64,000 nucleotides of DNA from Filosporella fistucella (taxonomy: Eukaryota > Ascomycota > Leotiomycetes > Helotiales). Under the pieces are notes generated by a model that was given only the letters and a program-made list of their open reading frames with translations, had not been told where the DNA came from and made no database searches. The translations under genes and the position numbers were made by a program. Where the stretch lies: positions 2,790,001 through 2,854,000 of the forward strand of contig JAQJZZ010000011.1 in NCBI GenBank assembly GCA_030077755.1, read 5' to 3'. Shown piece by piece: positions 32,980-44,510 of this stretch; position 1 is the first letter of the stretch; each line of letters starts with the position of its first letter.

Positions 32980-34232
32980 ATGGCATTCCCACCTCCTCCT
33001 GTCAACACAATTGACTGGTCTGACATTGGATTCAAGGTCCGCGAAGGTACTTACCTCCCCATACCCCTCCTACCCCGCCATACCATTTTCACCGTTCTAT
33101 ACTGATTTGCTTAGTCAATGGCCATATCGAATCCCACTACAGCGTCAAAACTGGCGTTTGGTCCTCTCCAGAATTTATAACCGACCCTTTCCTCCGCCTC
33201 CATGGCATGGCTCCGGCTCTAAACTACGGGCAGCAAGCCTACGAAGGCATGAAGGCATTCCGTTCTCCTAACAATGAAATCACGATCTTCCGACCTACCC
33301 GAAATGCCTCTCGTCTCGCTCATTCCGCCTCCTTCGTATCCATTCCTCCAGTCCCCGAATCCGTATTCCTAGAATGTGTACATGCTGCTGTCTCACTAAA
33401 CGCCGCATATGTACCTCCCCACGAGACCGGAGCAGCGATGTACATCCGGCCTCTCATTTTCGGCTCCTCCGCTCAATTAGGACTTAATCCACCTGAGGAA
33501 TATACTTTCTGTGTATATGTCCTACCAGTAGGTGTCTACCACGGCGTTCATCCCGTGAAGGCTCTTATTCTGGAGGAATTCGACCGTGCAGCCCCAGATG
33601 GAACTGGATCTGCGAAGGTGGGAGGGAATTATGCGCCAGTTTTGAGATGGAGTGATAAGGCCAGGGAAGAGGGATATGGAATTACACTACATTTGGATAG
33701 CAAGACACGGAGTGAGATCGATGAGTTCAGTACAAGTGGATTTATTGGTGTGAAGAAGGAGGGAGATAACATCACACTAGTTACACCAGATAGTAAGTGT
33801 GTAATAGCGAGTGTGACAAGCGATTCAGTTCTGGAAATTGCGAGGAGTTTTGGATGGAAGACGGAGACGAGATCTGTAAGTTCTGCAGATCCATATTGCC
33901 CTATTAGTAGGAACTGACGCATCCAGATTAAATACGAAGAACTCCCCTCCTTCACTGAAGTTCTAGCTGCAGGCACAGCCGCCGCTCTCGTTCCAATAAA
34001 ATCCATTACCCGCAAATCTCGCAACGAGACCTCTCAATACATCGCTGCAGATTCCGAGGAGCCAGGAGAAATATGCATTAAATTGCTCACGACCCTAAAG
34101 GGAATCCAAGCTGGAAAGATGAAGGACACATTTGGATGGAATAGCAAGGTCGAGGCTGTGGATATCAAGAAATATGGTGCCGGGGAACAGACAAATGGAA
34201 CAAATGGGGAGAGTATTGATGCATTACCATAG
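32980..34232 (+). CDS. Branched-chain amino acid aminotransferase (PLP fold type IV)
   Basis: Three exons, 32980-33046, 33115-33875 and 33927-34232, give 377 residues. Family blocks are LNYGQQAYEGMKAFR, FRPTRNASRLAHSA, MYIRPLIFGSSAQLGL, the cofactor Lys190 in SAKVGGNYAP, and EFSTSGFIG before the C-terminal part. It transfers the amino group between Leu/Ile/Val and 2-oxoglutarate. No obvious mitochondrial targeting peptide is seen at the N-terminus (MAFPPPPVNTIDWSDIGFKV), so the protein may be cytosolic. Both introns have standard signals. It is unlinked to any biosynthetic gene set here, so primary or degradative metabolism is the default reading. Confidence 0.93.
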
Positions 34233-37079
34233 ATATTTTGAGCAATCAAAACGGTTTTGGTGATAGAGAAGAGGCATATGCCATACAAAGACCCAACTCT
34301 GGTGAAGTAGAATTTGTGCTTCAATCTTCCCGGTCATAAATGTTCATTGAAAATAAGCACAAAACACGATTTACTCGCAATTAGCTTCAGATCCCAATTC
34401 TCCAGCAATCTCACATACAACAATATCTTCCTCTAGCAATCTGAACTTATTTTTTCACATCACTTTACTATACTCTACCGATTCCCTTCCACAGTCTGAT
34501 TCTTGTGATTACCCAACTAGGGTTACGCTAAACCCCTATCTGTGATGGATCTTCAGACCTACATAAACATCTCCCTTCTATCCTTCTTTGAAACCCAAAG
34601 GCAGCTTAACGAAGGAGCTAGGGAAGCGTGGCTTGGCATGCTTTGACTCCAAGTATGGAGGCGCAGAAAGGGTAGAGGAGAGGAGGTAAAGTATATCAGG
34701 TACTTCTAAGAGATAGGTGATTATATTTAGAACTTAATGAAGGGGAGAACCGTTGTTATTCGATAGTTCTGAAAGTTGACCGCGACGTAGAGGTGGCGAT
34801 AGGTATAGGTAAAGGCTAGGAGGACTATCGAATTTCGAAAGTCTAAGGAATTGACCGCGATAGGAGAGTAAGCGAGTGTTATACTTTTGATAATATAAAG
34901 GGGGTATAAAGAAATCGGATAATATCTTAAATATATTAATATTAAAACTGGGAGATAAGAAGAAGAATATCAAATTAACAAGAAATAGAATCATTGAATT
35001 TCGATAGTTGTAAAGATTGACCGCAATAGAAACGAGACCCTTGAATCTCGATAGTTGCAAGAATTGACCGTAATAGAAAAAACCTATCGAAACCACGATA
35101 ACAAGAAGGGTTAACAGCAATAAAAAGGATTTAGTAGTTATCTATACATGGTTTTTCCCTCCTATTATCGGCGTCCTCATATTTATTCCTAAAAGAGCTA
35201 TAGTAGCAAATATATACTTAGCTACTAACTCGCAGAATAATGGCGAACTATTTCTGCCCTTCTGATTCTTCGGGATTGATTTCCGACAGGCATGAACAAT
35301 GTTAGTAAGGTTGTCTCGTTGCGTTACGGAAGAGGAGGGGTATTTGTACTTCTAAAAGGAAGGGCAAAGGGGGATGAAGAGTGTAGAATTTGGGTTTGGG
35401 TTGGATTTTGGAGAGAATGGAAATGTGCAGGTGAGAGGTTAGGGAATTTGGATACATGGGAAAAGTGAAATTATGAAGACCTTATGATATATAGTACGCC
35501 CAAGGAGTACTGGGGTAGGAAAATTAACCCGCCCTTTGAAGGTTAACTCGAGAGGTAGTGATTGTTCAAAGCATTAATACTGAGTTTAGGGAAGGAGGCT
35601 AATCCATAGCTTCGGGGAGAGCAGAAGGCTAGTTATTGTATCATATACTAGACAGAGGATAAGCAAGTTCTTATTGTTCAACGGGCAGCGGCTGGACTCG
35701 AAAGGGTGAGATTGCACTGTACATTGGAATTTGATTTGAGGATGGGGATTGCTCTACACGTCCAGAATTTGACACAAGATACAGATGATCCGATTGCTAT
35801 GCATAGAATGAACATCTGAAATTGTTTCATCAATTGGGCTTGAGTATACAAATTGCTCCACTCGTTGAAGAGAGGTTGAATAAAGTAGAGTTGTGTCATA
35901 GACTAAGGTAATGTGGAAATGACTTCATTTGACAACATAGATATAGACACTTCAAGAGCATCGAATATTCATACTTGAACCAGACGTTAATGGCATTTAT
36001 TTGATATCGTGATTATTCGGCCATTACCATTCAATAAGAATGCCTTCCCCTAAATTGGAATAAGATTCATTCCGTCTTGTTTGCATCTTATGATAATATA
36101 TGAAATCTGGCAAAAGAGGAACAGATCTTCCAGATGAAACAGACGAACTCGACGGATATTTGGCGGTCCCACTTGGCTCCCCACTGGTACCTTTTATGAC
36201 ACTTGGACCCTGACTGGAGAGTTTTTATGCGGGGGGCAGAATAAGCTTCTTGGCTTGAAGCATAAATTTGTTGAATGTAATTAAGAGAAGAGGATGAAGA
36301 TTCAAGTACAGAAAAGGAATGTGGATTTTGGCAAGATAGATGCATTTGAAAATAGAAACATTTATTCTCACATTGATGTCATATCTATATCAGCATCAGC
36401 TATGTTAATCTTGAATGCAGGCTAAAATTAAAATCTTGGTCAGTTCCGTGCAGGGGTTGCCCCGATCCTCAATCTGAACTGGTGATGCCGCACCGGACCC
36501 AAGCCAGACGGGAACGAACACCACCACCACACCACTATCGCGCAAAGCCATTTCCCATCTTTCTCCAACATCATCCGTCACTTTCAACCCACGCTCGTTT
36601 ATCACGACTTTATTCTTTTATTGCCTTCTTCCATCGACTTCTTAATACACGAAAGGGAGCAAGCAACAATAACATTCGAGACAACTGTATTTCATGATCG
36701 CCGTCTACCGAAATTACCACTTTGGGCAAAGGGAAGAAGGTATATCCTGGTCTACAGGAAACTCCTTGCCCTTATTTTGAGGAGAAACAAGATCGACAGA
36801 GGAAACAAAGGAGATACAGAGTGTGTTTAAGGAGTAGAGGGACACAACGACACGTTTCTTTTTTCTTCAAGGAGAGAAGAAAGGGAAAAGAAATTGGGAC
36901 TGTATCACTGAAATCTTCAACGATAGAAGGATTCGACTTCGATAAGGACTTAACTACGATTGAAGAGGAGAACACAGATACACGAGGATAATTGGAAGAA
37001 GTACAAGCTTCTTAATCGATTCAATTGAGATAAACGGACGATTCTATTTCTTATCGCCATCTTCACTAAAACCACAAAA
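34233..37079. other. Intergenic with spaced repeats
   Basis: 2.85 kb without a supported gene. The 34.7-35.1 kb part holds four copies of a ~32-nt motif (separate entry). 35.2-36.0 kb is purine-rich on the plus strand. 36.4-37.08 kb is the probable leader of the next gene. Confidence 0.5.
34759..35076. repeat. Four spaced copies of a ~32-nt motif
   Basis: Copies at 34759-34790, 34833-34864, 34997-35029 and 35044-35076 share the form TTTCGATAGTT, a variable 4-6 nt, then ATTGACCGCAATAG. Spacing is irregular (74, 164 and 47 nt between starts). On the minus strand they encode a repeated GQFLxLS-like peptide inside a 128-codon frame (34734-35120), which I consider incidental because its start and composition are poor. 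Confidence 0.75.
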
Positions 37080-37934
37080 ATGCAGCTAAAGACTACCACT
37101 CTGCTCACCATCCTCTCCCTTCTCTCCTCCACATCGGCAGCTTCTCCCGATGGAGCCATTGTTCCCTTCACCTCCACCCTCCCAGCATGCGCTTCACTCT
37201 GCGGTCCCCTCTTCGATGTCCAAGGCAAATGTACACCGCCCAATATCGCATCCGTCGACGCAAACTGTTTCTGTACTGATGCGCGACTTACTCCCTTCGA
37301 TACCAGTGAAGGAACTACAGGCGTGAGCGCCGTATGCGGTTCTGCCTCTTGCACTGCTGCGGCAGATCTGACGGCTGTCAAGAATTGGTATGATAGTTAC
37401 TGTAAGACTGCGACTACAGGGTCGGGCACTACGACGACCAGTTCTACTGCTGGTGCAAGTACCGGGACTGCGACGAGTAGTCCAAATAGTAGTGGCGGTG
37501 GTGGAGGACAAAGTGCTGGGACTACTTGGTAAGTCTTTATCTCCCCTCAATCCTCAATCCTCAATCCTCAATTCCCCTTCTCTCATCTAATTCCGCCGCT
37601 CAAAAACACCTCTAATATCTGAACTAGGCTCTCATCCCATTACAAATGGGTGATAATGCTCGTCGTCCTATTCGTCTTCATAGTCGTAGGCTGGATCGGC
37701 GCCTGTCTCCTCCGCCGTCGCTACATCCGCAAAAAGGAAAAGGAAATCGAGATGAAGCCACCTGTCGCATGGGGTCCACATCAAGCACAGAGCGCTACAT
37801 ACGGCAATGGAGTTTTGCACGGAAATCCGAATATGCATGGAGCGGCAGATGGCGGTCATTATAAGGAACAAGCTGCTGTAGCGACGCCTGCGGATGCGAG
37901 GAGGAGTAGAGGATTAGTGAAGAATAGAACATGA
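37080..37934 (+). CDS. Secreted eight-Cys (CFEM-like) single-pass membrane protein
   Basis: Two exons, 37080-37528 and 37628-37934, give 251 residues. A signal peptide (MQLKTTTLLTILSLLSSTSA) is followed by an eight-cysteine domain with PACASLC, then DANCFC, VCGSASC and a last Cys in WYDSYC; the order resembles CFEM domains. A Ser/Thr/Gly-rich stalk leads to one transmembrane helix (VIMLVVLFVFIVVGWIGACL) and a basic cytoplasmic tail (RRRYIRKKEKE). Such proteins are surface sensors or wall-linked receptors in fungi; the ligand is unknown. The CFEM label is tentative, as spacing deviates from the consensus. Confidence 0.72.
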
Positions 37935-40606
37935 GGTCTATTCTACAACATCGCGTTGGGCTGGAAATGGCAAGGGATAATCATGGGTAATCTGGCGTTG
38001 AGGTTCGGGGCGGCGTTAGGTGTATGGATTTGAATCGATTAGGATGGCCGAGAATCTTGATTGTGGAATGAGGCTGGAACAGAATACTGATACCTATTTG
38101 GCTATTGTCGGAGTATATAATAGCCATGTGGGCACCTACATACAGATAATGGTATGCTTGCTATAGTAATACTTATATCTTTCTAGCTTGGCTGCTTTCG
38201 TCTTGGCTGGCTGTTGATGTTCGTGTTGGTATGCTGAGCTGGAGCAGGTGTGACCACGGGGTGCGGAGAGTGGATTTTCGGCCGATGCGAGGGAAAGGAT
38301 CTGTCTCTTTTCTCTTTGGCATCTGGAAATCGAAAGCTGGATACCAAATATGGTGCTTATACCGAAACTATTCTCAAGTGAGATGTCATCTATACATCCT
38401 ATCCCTACGCCAAAATGTATCTTCTTGGTAATCATTCTGCTATCATCTAGTCGGTTTCTAGACTTATCAGAATGTGCTTAAGTGAGTACCGATTTCTTCT
38501 ATCTGCCATTGATCATACTCCTGACGATTGATTTCTGAAATGTTACATCACTTTCCACCAGCCTTAAAAACCCTTGAGTTTGAGTGTGTAAGTAGAGCAA
38601 GATCTCAAGGCGATAGGGGACTACAGTCAGGTCTGTTACTTTCTGGGCAAGTGGCTTGGTGGTGGACTTGAAAGCTAGAGGTATGTGGTGAAAGTAGTTC
38701 TTAGCTAGTGCAGTTGGAGCAGCAGGATGTCTGCATTTATAGTAGATTGCCAATTCTTATTCATGCTTATCACCTGAAATAATGAAAAAGATTGGAAAGT
38801 AGACGTTTAGTCCCAGTTAAATCATTAGCCTACTCACTACCCTACGTAGTCGTAACTGTTAGCAATTCATTAACAGAATAGTGTTCTTTTTCAGATAAGG
38901 TAATTGTTCTTATCCCTCTGTGCAGGTTTTACGAAAGCGCAGCCTATCCTCAAATATTAGGTCTGTTTTACGAGTACTGCAAAAGAGTGAGGTTTATCTC
39001 TATTACCTAGATCCTGTTCTGATATCCTAAGCCAAAGTATAATATACATGCCTGTGATAGTACTTGTACATTGGCACTAAGGAAACTCTTCTTCATATAA
39101 GTGAAACCCTAAACACCAAAGTCAAAATTGATTTTATCGCCCTTATGAATGCTGCATGACATAACTTATATTCTGCTACATCTTAATTCACTGTTAAACG
39201 ATTTTCTGTCTGCAAAGATAGCTCAATATCAAGCTTGCTTTCCTCTTACAAATTACACACCTTGAGCTTTTATGATCTTATGAGGTATTGCTTCGTATCA
39301 TCCTTTTCAAAACTCGTGTCATGTTGTGCCTTCCTATAATGGAATTCAATGTTTATTGTCGGTGAATAGCTCTAGTCAATGCAGACACTGCGCCCTTGTC
39401 ATCTCCGTCGTTCCTGGCTACCGTCCTCTTTATATTTACTTTGTATGATGGGCTTCTTATGATGACGATATTACTTCAAATCTTATGTCCAAAACAAGTG
39501 AATACTTCTAGTCCCCACAACTCATACATACACTCACACTCTATCATCCGTTCAAAGCCAACTTCGAGTGACCTCACCTTTTGCAAAAGCAAGCAGCTTG
39601 AACTTCTACGAAGCCCGAGTCATATCACCTTCGTTATTGAATCTCCACCCTCGTCTATTTAAGGTCTTCCTCCCTCCTCCTCTTTCCACAATCAACAACC
39701 TTTCAACAACATCTCAATTCAACTCTCCCCTACTCACTTCTACCAGCCACATCTTCTCTAATTTACCTTACCTACCTTTCTTATCTCAAACAACTTGGAA
39801 ACTGCCTCTTACGGCTTGAAGCTTGCATCTTGTACTCTGGTTCCTGGAGCACAAAGGCAAGAGCACCGCGGTCCAGTTCCAGGTATCCTTTCACTTTGCT
39901 GCTCGATTGAGACACCACCTCAACCTTGCTACTCTACTTCTTGACTCCGGACCAAACAGCAGGAAGGAAGCGGTGTGGCTTTTCAAATTCTACAAGGACA
40001 ACTCTTTCCACATTTGAAGTGGAGGTGAAGTTCAACTCAGCTGAGTCTCCAGTATTATTGACTTCTTGGTACGCGTTGGTCTTTCCTAAACAACTTCCAT
40101 TAGACTAACAATTGCTCCTTAGCTTTGACTTATCTCTTGATACCAACTTTCGCTCTTTACCTATTGCGTTAACTTTCGATACCTTCTTTACTGCGATTCT
40201 ACACTACTCAACCCTCAAGCAGTGTGGGCTCTGTCCCCGCCTCCTCCGACCTGCAAGCATTCTCGTAGTTCAGGCCAGTGTTGTTCGTTCGCTTTTGAAG
40301 ATCTGAATACCACGCTTCTTTCTATCAAAGCTTTCGTATCTCGGATATCATTGTCTTCGAATCACCCTTTCCAATTTTCATTCCGCTTTCCAGTTACGTA
40401 AGGTTCAGCTTCACAGGTTCTGATGCGAGAGCCTTTTTCCAAACCCGAACAAGGTGAGGTTGAACCATCTGGCTTCGGGGTCTGAAGTTGAGACTAATTC
40501 GTACTGTCAGAAACGACATAAGTTTCATATCAAAAGTTGTGATTGTGGAACACCTCAGGAATTGAGCTCCTTATCACTAGACCTCATTTTTAGGAACACC
40601 AGAGTC
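37935..40606. other. Intergenic and probable long 5' leader
   Basis: 2.7 kb. 38.0-39.3 kb is AT-rich with no supported frame. From about 39.6 kb to the next start the sequence is pyrimidine-rich and has only short frames, suggesting a long leader, possibly with introns, of the RRM-like gene. Confidence 0.45.
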
Positions 40607-43600
40607 ATGTTCCAGAATCAGTCTGCTTTAGGTCTGGGGACCTCTGATAGCCTCCGGACTCCTTCCTCTTGTTTGAAGGAACCCCAGACTATCGATCTTA
40701 GCGAACCTTCTCAACAAGAATGGCAACCTTTGCGGATTCCATCTTTGAAGTCAGCTTCTCACATCCATGCACCATTCGGAAAGATATCAAACACGGAGCC
40801 GACATCATCAACCCATCACAGCCTCTCTCAGCATCAAGAAATCACAGACTTGAGGATCAAAATCGCGGTTCTCGAAAATGACCTGGCCTATTCCAAGAGA
40901 GATAAAGATGCAGTGGTCAATAGTCTTGGTATCGTCATCGGTTCTCTCACAAGGGCAGCCACCAATGTGAACCTTGTCCCGTCCTTGACTGCACCTGCGA
41001 GAAAGATGTCCGGTCTTACACAGCATGATGGAGATCTTTATCTCACTGAGGTTGATCAGCTGCGCAAGGAGAATAAGGTCTTGAAGAAGAAAGTTGAGGA
41101 TCTGGAGCGCGAAGCAATTAAACACCACTCTCAATACCATTCCTCAGACCTAGGCAGTGATGATGACTATATATGGAGTGGTCGCAGAGAACGCGATAAA
41201 TTGGTTTTGGAGACATCTCGAAAAATCTTACAACACCATGCTGAACTCCGGGCGAAGAATAACGCAGCTCCTTCCCATTTGGCTCCTCAAGTCGTCAAGA
41301 CTGAATCCGCCAGCAAAAGCATTGACCCAATGACGCTCGCTGGTAGCTGGGGTTTCCAACCTGCCCCAAGCTTTGGCTCCAACTCTTCAATCATTCCCAA
41401 CACACCAGGATCAGGATCAGGCAACAGATCTGCTGTTGCAGATGTCGGTCTTCATAGTCTCGAAGATGAGTTGAACGACAATTTTCAACCAAAGTTGGAG
41501 GATGTTGAAACAAAGGCAGCCGGATCATTGGATGACGTACGAGATATCGATGAACAAGTTGTGGATAATAAAAAAGCCATGGAGCATTTCTTAGGAATGC
41601 CTAAACCAGGTGTTATCAAGACCGGATTTGAGCTCAAAGGCACCTTCCGAGGAGAAGAGTATGATCATGAGAAGTTAGCGGCAGCAGAACCAAAGAACAT
41701 GCAAGACTTTAATAGATTTGCCAACCCTCTTTACAGAGACCCAACAGTTGTCGAAGCCAATGCTGGCAGTGGACCAAACAGCAGTACTTCCAAGGATCGT
41801 TCATACAATCCAAACTTGTGGCGTTCGCCAGAGGAGCGAAGTGGTGCCGTGTTGATTAATATGCAAAGCGTATCAAGAACCGAAGCTCGTTTCCCAGACT
41901 TCTTCCGATATGGCATTCAATATCAACCCGCAGAGATCGACTCAAACTACATTCGTACCGTTCATATTAACAACATACCATTTGCCGTTACCCTCCGGGA
42001 GGTTCTTGAACGAGTTCGAGGAGGCGAGATCTTGAGTGCAACTTTGATGGATACTAAGAAGTTGCTCGGAAGCATGAGTGCCAGAGTTGTCTTCAAACAT
42101 GAATCTGCAGCAGAGGAATACAGTATCTTTGCCGCTGATTACAACATTACCTTTGGAGACGAGAAGCAAGTCGCTGAAGTAAGATTGATCGAGACTCCAA
42201 CTTTCCCACCATGCGGTCTTCGTTTGGTTGGACGCAACAGTGACCGAACTCGCTGCCTCATCATCCGTGCTTTCCCCGATAGATGCTCAATCAACATGCT
42301 CCAGCGTGACCTTGCATGTGGCAACCCACGTCGGGCAGATGCATTACTTGAGTTGTATATTGACGAAGATGGAACTCTACATATGCAATTCTCGAGTGCA
42401 GACATGGCCGGTTCCGCATTTGCCATACTCAGAAACTGGAGTATCTACCGTAATCTTGACGTCACTTTCGAAGCTGATCCGTGTGACGGACCTCTCGAGG
42501 AGTTATTAGAGGAGGCAAAGCCAAGACCACCAATGTTTCCAAGAGGAATTGCCCGTCCAGTGGAGTCCATGTTCGCAGCTGGTTTACTTGCAGATCAAGA
42601 CGTTCTTCGCCCTGGTATGACAAAGATAGAACAAAAGCAACGTAAGATCACGCGGGGTGACAAGCAGATGCCGGATTGGGATCGTGAAGACTCTGATGGA
42701 AGCGACGAATATGGTTCTTATCCTAAGAGCAGATATGGTGACACCACCAAGTCCGAGCGAAAGCCATTTGCAGCACGTACGAGTCAAAAGGTTGATATAC
42801 CAAACTTCAGTGGGTCAGGTCTCAAGTCATCTTCTTGGGCAGATGAAGTCAATGAGGAACTTGATGAGAATTTGGAAGTCGCCCAATCTTCTGCGAATGA
42901 GCGAAATGATACCGAGAAGGAAGTCAAGACTGGTTCTTCTGAGAATATCAGCAAGACTATAGATCAAGACGAGGTCTTGCCCAATGGCATGAGAGTTGTG
43001 AAAAACGTCAAGCCATATGTTGGCTTAGCAGGTAGTCGCTTTGCTTCACCTCCAAAGTCCCTGAGTGATCACCTCGGTATCGGCGACATCTTGAAGCAAA
43101 GAACTGAGTCCAGCAACGATGAAGTCTTACCCCATAGTATGAGAGCTGCGAGGAACCTTATGCCGTATTTCGGTCCAACAGGTAGTTGCTTTGCTACCTC
43201 CCTGGGTGATCACCTTGGCATCAGCATTATCTCTAAGCGAACCCCTGAATCCAGCAACGACAATTCAGCAGAGTTCAACAAGATTCCTGAGCATGATACT
43301 CAAGTCCCTACAATTTCCGACGCGAAGGAGAAGAGATTGAGGTTTGAAGAGCCAGACGTAGCTGAAATCACAGCAACACACGCAAAGCTTTCTGCATCTC
43401 CACCAAGAGTTCATCTTGATGATCTGCTCACCTCTTCATCCTCTTCCATTTCATCATGTCGTTCTGACTCTCACGATATTCCCATTCCTGGTGTCGCATT
43501 GCATATTCCAGACTCCCCTCCCAAAACTCCTTCGCCGTTTAAACTACGCCATCAAACTGATCCAATTGGTGAAGGAGAGCGACCATCTCAAACACAGCCC

Positions 43601-44002
43601 ACAGTTACTCCTCGCACCGAACTCCAAGCTCCTCGTCCACGCAATTTCTTCGGCTTCAACCGCTCAGAGCCCACCCAACCACAGCTCTCATACAATACAA
43701 ATGAGCATCGCAATAAGCGTGCTGGCTCTGCAGTCGATGATGATGGCTTTTCTGAAGACATGAGTCATTGTGAACAGGCATCTGATACTGTTATTACTTC
43801 TAACAAGGTGGAGGACTTAATCAATGGCGAAAACCAGAATGCGGCGGTGAAGAATCCAGATGAGATCGATTTAGAAACGGGTAGCGACATCGACGAGGAA
43901 TTCAGTGAAGAGCAGGATACAAATACACCAACGACTGAGAAAGAGATTAGTGGTGGCGAGGGATGTGAGAAGGATAACTATACGGCTGTCAGCAGCTGCT
44001 GA
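40607..44002 (+). CDS. Large RRM-like protein with coiled coil and internal duplication
   Basis: From the first ATG (40607) the frame encodes 1131 residues without introns; it is open further upstream to 40454, but only from a GTG, so an upstream exon cannot be excluded. A coiled coil lies at about 145-185 (LTEVDQLRKENKVLKKKVED). Two RRM-like folds are suggested at about 445-525 (YIRTVHINNIPFAVTLREVL) and 547-625 (TRCLIIRAFPDRCSINMLQR), so an RNA-binding or post-transcriptional role is inferred, not shown. The C-terminal third is acidic and Ser/Thr-rich. Residues 788-837 and 838-885 are a tandem duplication beginning DEVLP. I cannot name an orthologue. Confidence 0.75.
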   Translation: MFQNQSALGLGTSDSLRTPSSCLKEPQTIDLSEPSQQEWQPLRIPSLKSASHIHAPFGKISNTEPTSSTHHSLSQHQEITDLRIKIAVLENDLAYSKRDKDAVVNSLGIVIGSLTRAATNVNLVPSLTAPARKMSGLTQHDGDLYLTEVDQLRKENKVLKKKVEDLEREAIKHHSQYHSSDLGSDDDYIWSGRRERDKLVLETSRKILQHHAELRAKNNAAPSHLAPQVVKTESASKSIDPMTLAGSWGFQPAPSFGSNSSIIPNTPGSGSGNRSAVADVGLHSLEDELNDNFQPKLEDVETKAAGSLDDVRDIDEQVVDNKKAMEHFLGMPKPGVIKTGFELKGTFRGEEYDHEKLAAAEPKNMQDFNRFANPLYRDPTVVEANAGSGPNSSTSKDRSYNPNLWRSPEERSGAVLINMQSVSRTEARFPDFFRYGIQYQPAEIDSNYIRTVHINNIPFAVTLREVLERVRGGEILSATLMDTKKLLGSMSARVVFKHESAAEEYSIFAADYNITFGDEKQVAEVRLIETPTFPPCGLRLVGRNSDRTRCLIIRAFPDRCSINMLQRDLACGNPRRADALLELYIDEDGTLHMQFSSADMAGSAFAILRNWSIYRNLDVTFEADPCDGPLEELLEEAKPRPPMFPRGIARPVESMFAAGLLADQDVLRPGMTKIEQKQRKITRGDKQMPDWDREDSDGSDEYGSYPKSRYGDTTKSERKPFAARTSQKVDIPNFSGSGLKSSSWADEVNEELDENLEVAQSSANERNDTEKEVKTGSSENISKTIDQDEVLPNGMRVVKNVKPYVGLAGSRFASPPKSLSDHLGIGDILKQRTESSNDEVLPHSMRAARNLMPYFGPTGSCFATSLGDHLGISIISKRTPESSNDNSAEFNKIPEHDTQVPTISDAKEKRLRFEEPDVAEITATHAKLSASPPRVHLDDLLTSSSSSISSCRSDSHDIPIPGVALHIPDSPPKTPSPFKLRHQTDPIGEGERPSQTQPTVTPRTELQAPRPRNFFGFNRSEPTQPQLSYNTNEHRNKRAGSAVDDDGFSEDMSHCEQASDTVITSNKVEDLINGENQNAAVKNPDEIDLETGSDIDEEFSEEQDTNTPTTEKEISGGEGCEKDNYTAVSSC

Positions 44003-44510
44003 TTAGTTTATAATTCGCTTGCACCACAAGGCATCGTCTCAGACTATCAGCGTAATTTGCGATCCTTGATATTCGAGCAATTGCTTGCTCAAATCTTCGT
44101 TCCACGGCTCAATCCAGTCCTCTAGCACTTCCCAAGATTCCTCCTCATTATTTGATACCAGAATCAACACCACACTGCGAAGATTAAATATTTGGCGGTC
44201 GGAAGTTGCCGATATATTTCAGACTCATTTTTTTTAACTTCCAAAAGACATGGAGGCACACATACCGAGCAATGACTCGAACAGACACAAATACAACACT
44301 CTCGGGGTTCAATTCCCACATATATTTTCCAAAATTCAGACATGTACATTAGATTCATCGAAAAGCGAAAGGATAGTTAGCAGGTTAAGGAAATAAACAT
44401 TTTAGATCTCACTACCGTCTTTCCATAAAATCTTTAAATATGTACGCCCATATTCTTTCTCCTGAGACTAAGCAGCTTAACCTTCAAGCTTTTTATTTTC
44501 GAATCCATAT
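44003..44510. other. Intergenic between convergent 3' ends
   Basis: About 500 bp of AT-rich sequence; nothing supported. Confidence 0.45.

Noticed and set aside
34759..35076. CRISPR-like spaced repeats
   Set aside because: Only four diverged copies with irregular spacing in a eukaryotic genome; no cas genes.
34734..35120. 128-codon minus frame with repeated GQFLxLS peptide
   Set aside because: The repetition is explained by the DNA repeats; the peptide is hydrophobic and biased, with no start context or splice sites.
40454..40606. N-terminal extension of the RRM-like protein
   Set aside because: The extension starts at GTG; the first ATG in frame is 40607. An upstream exon remains possible but could not be shown.
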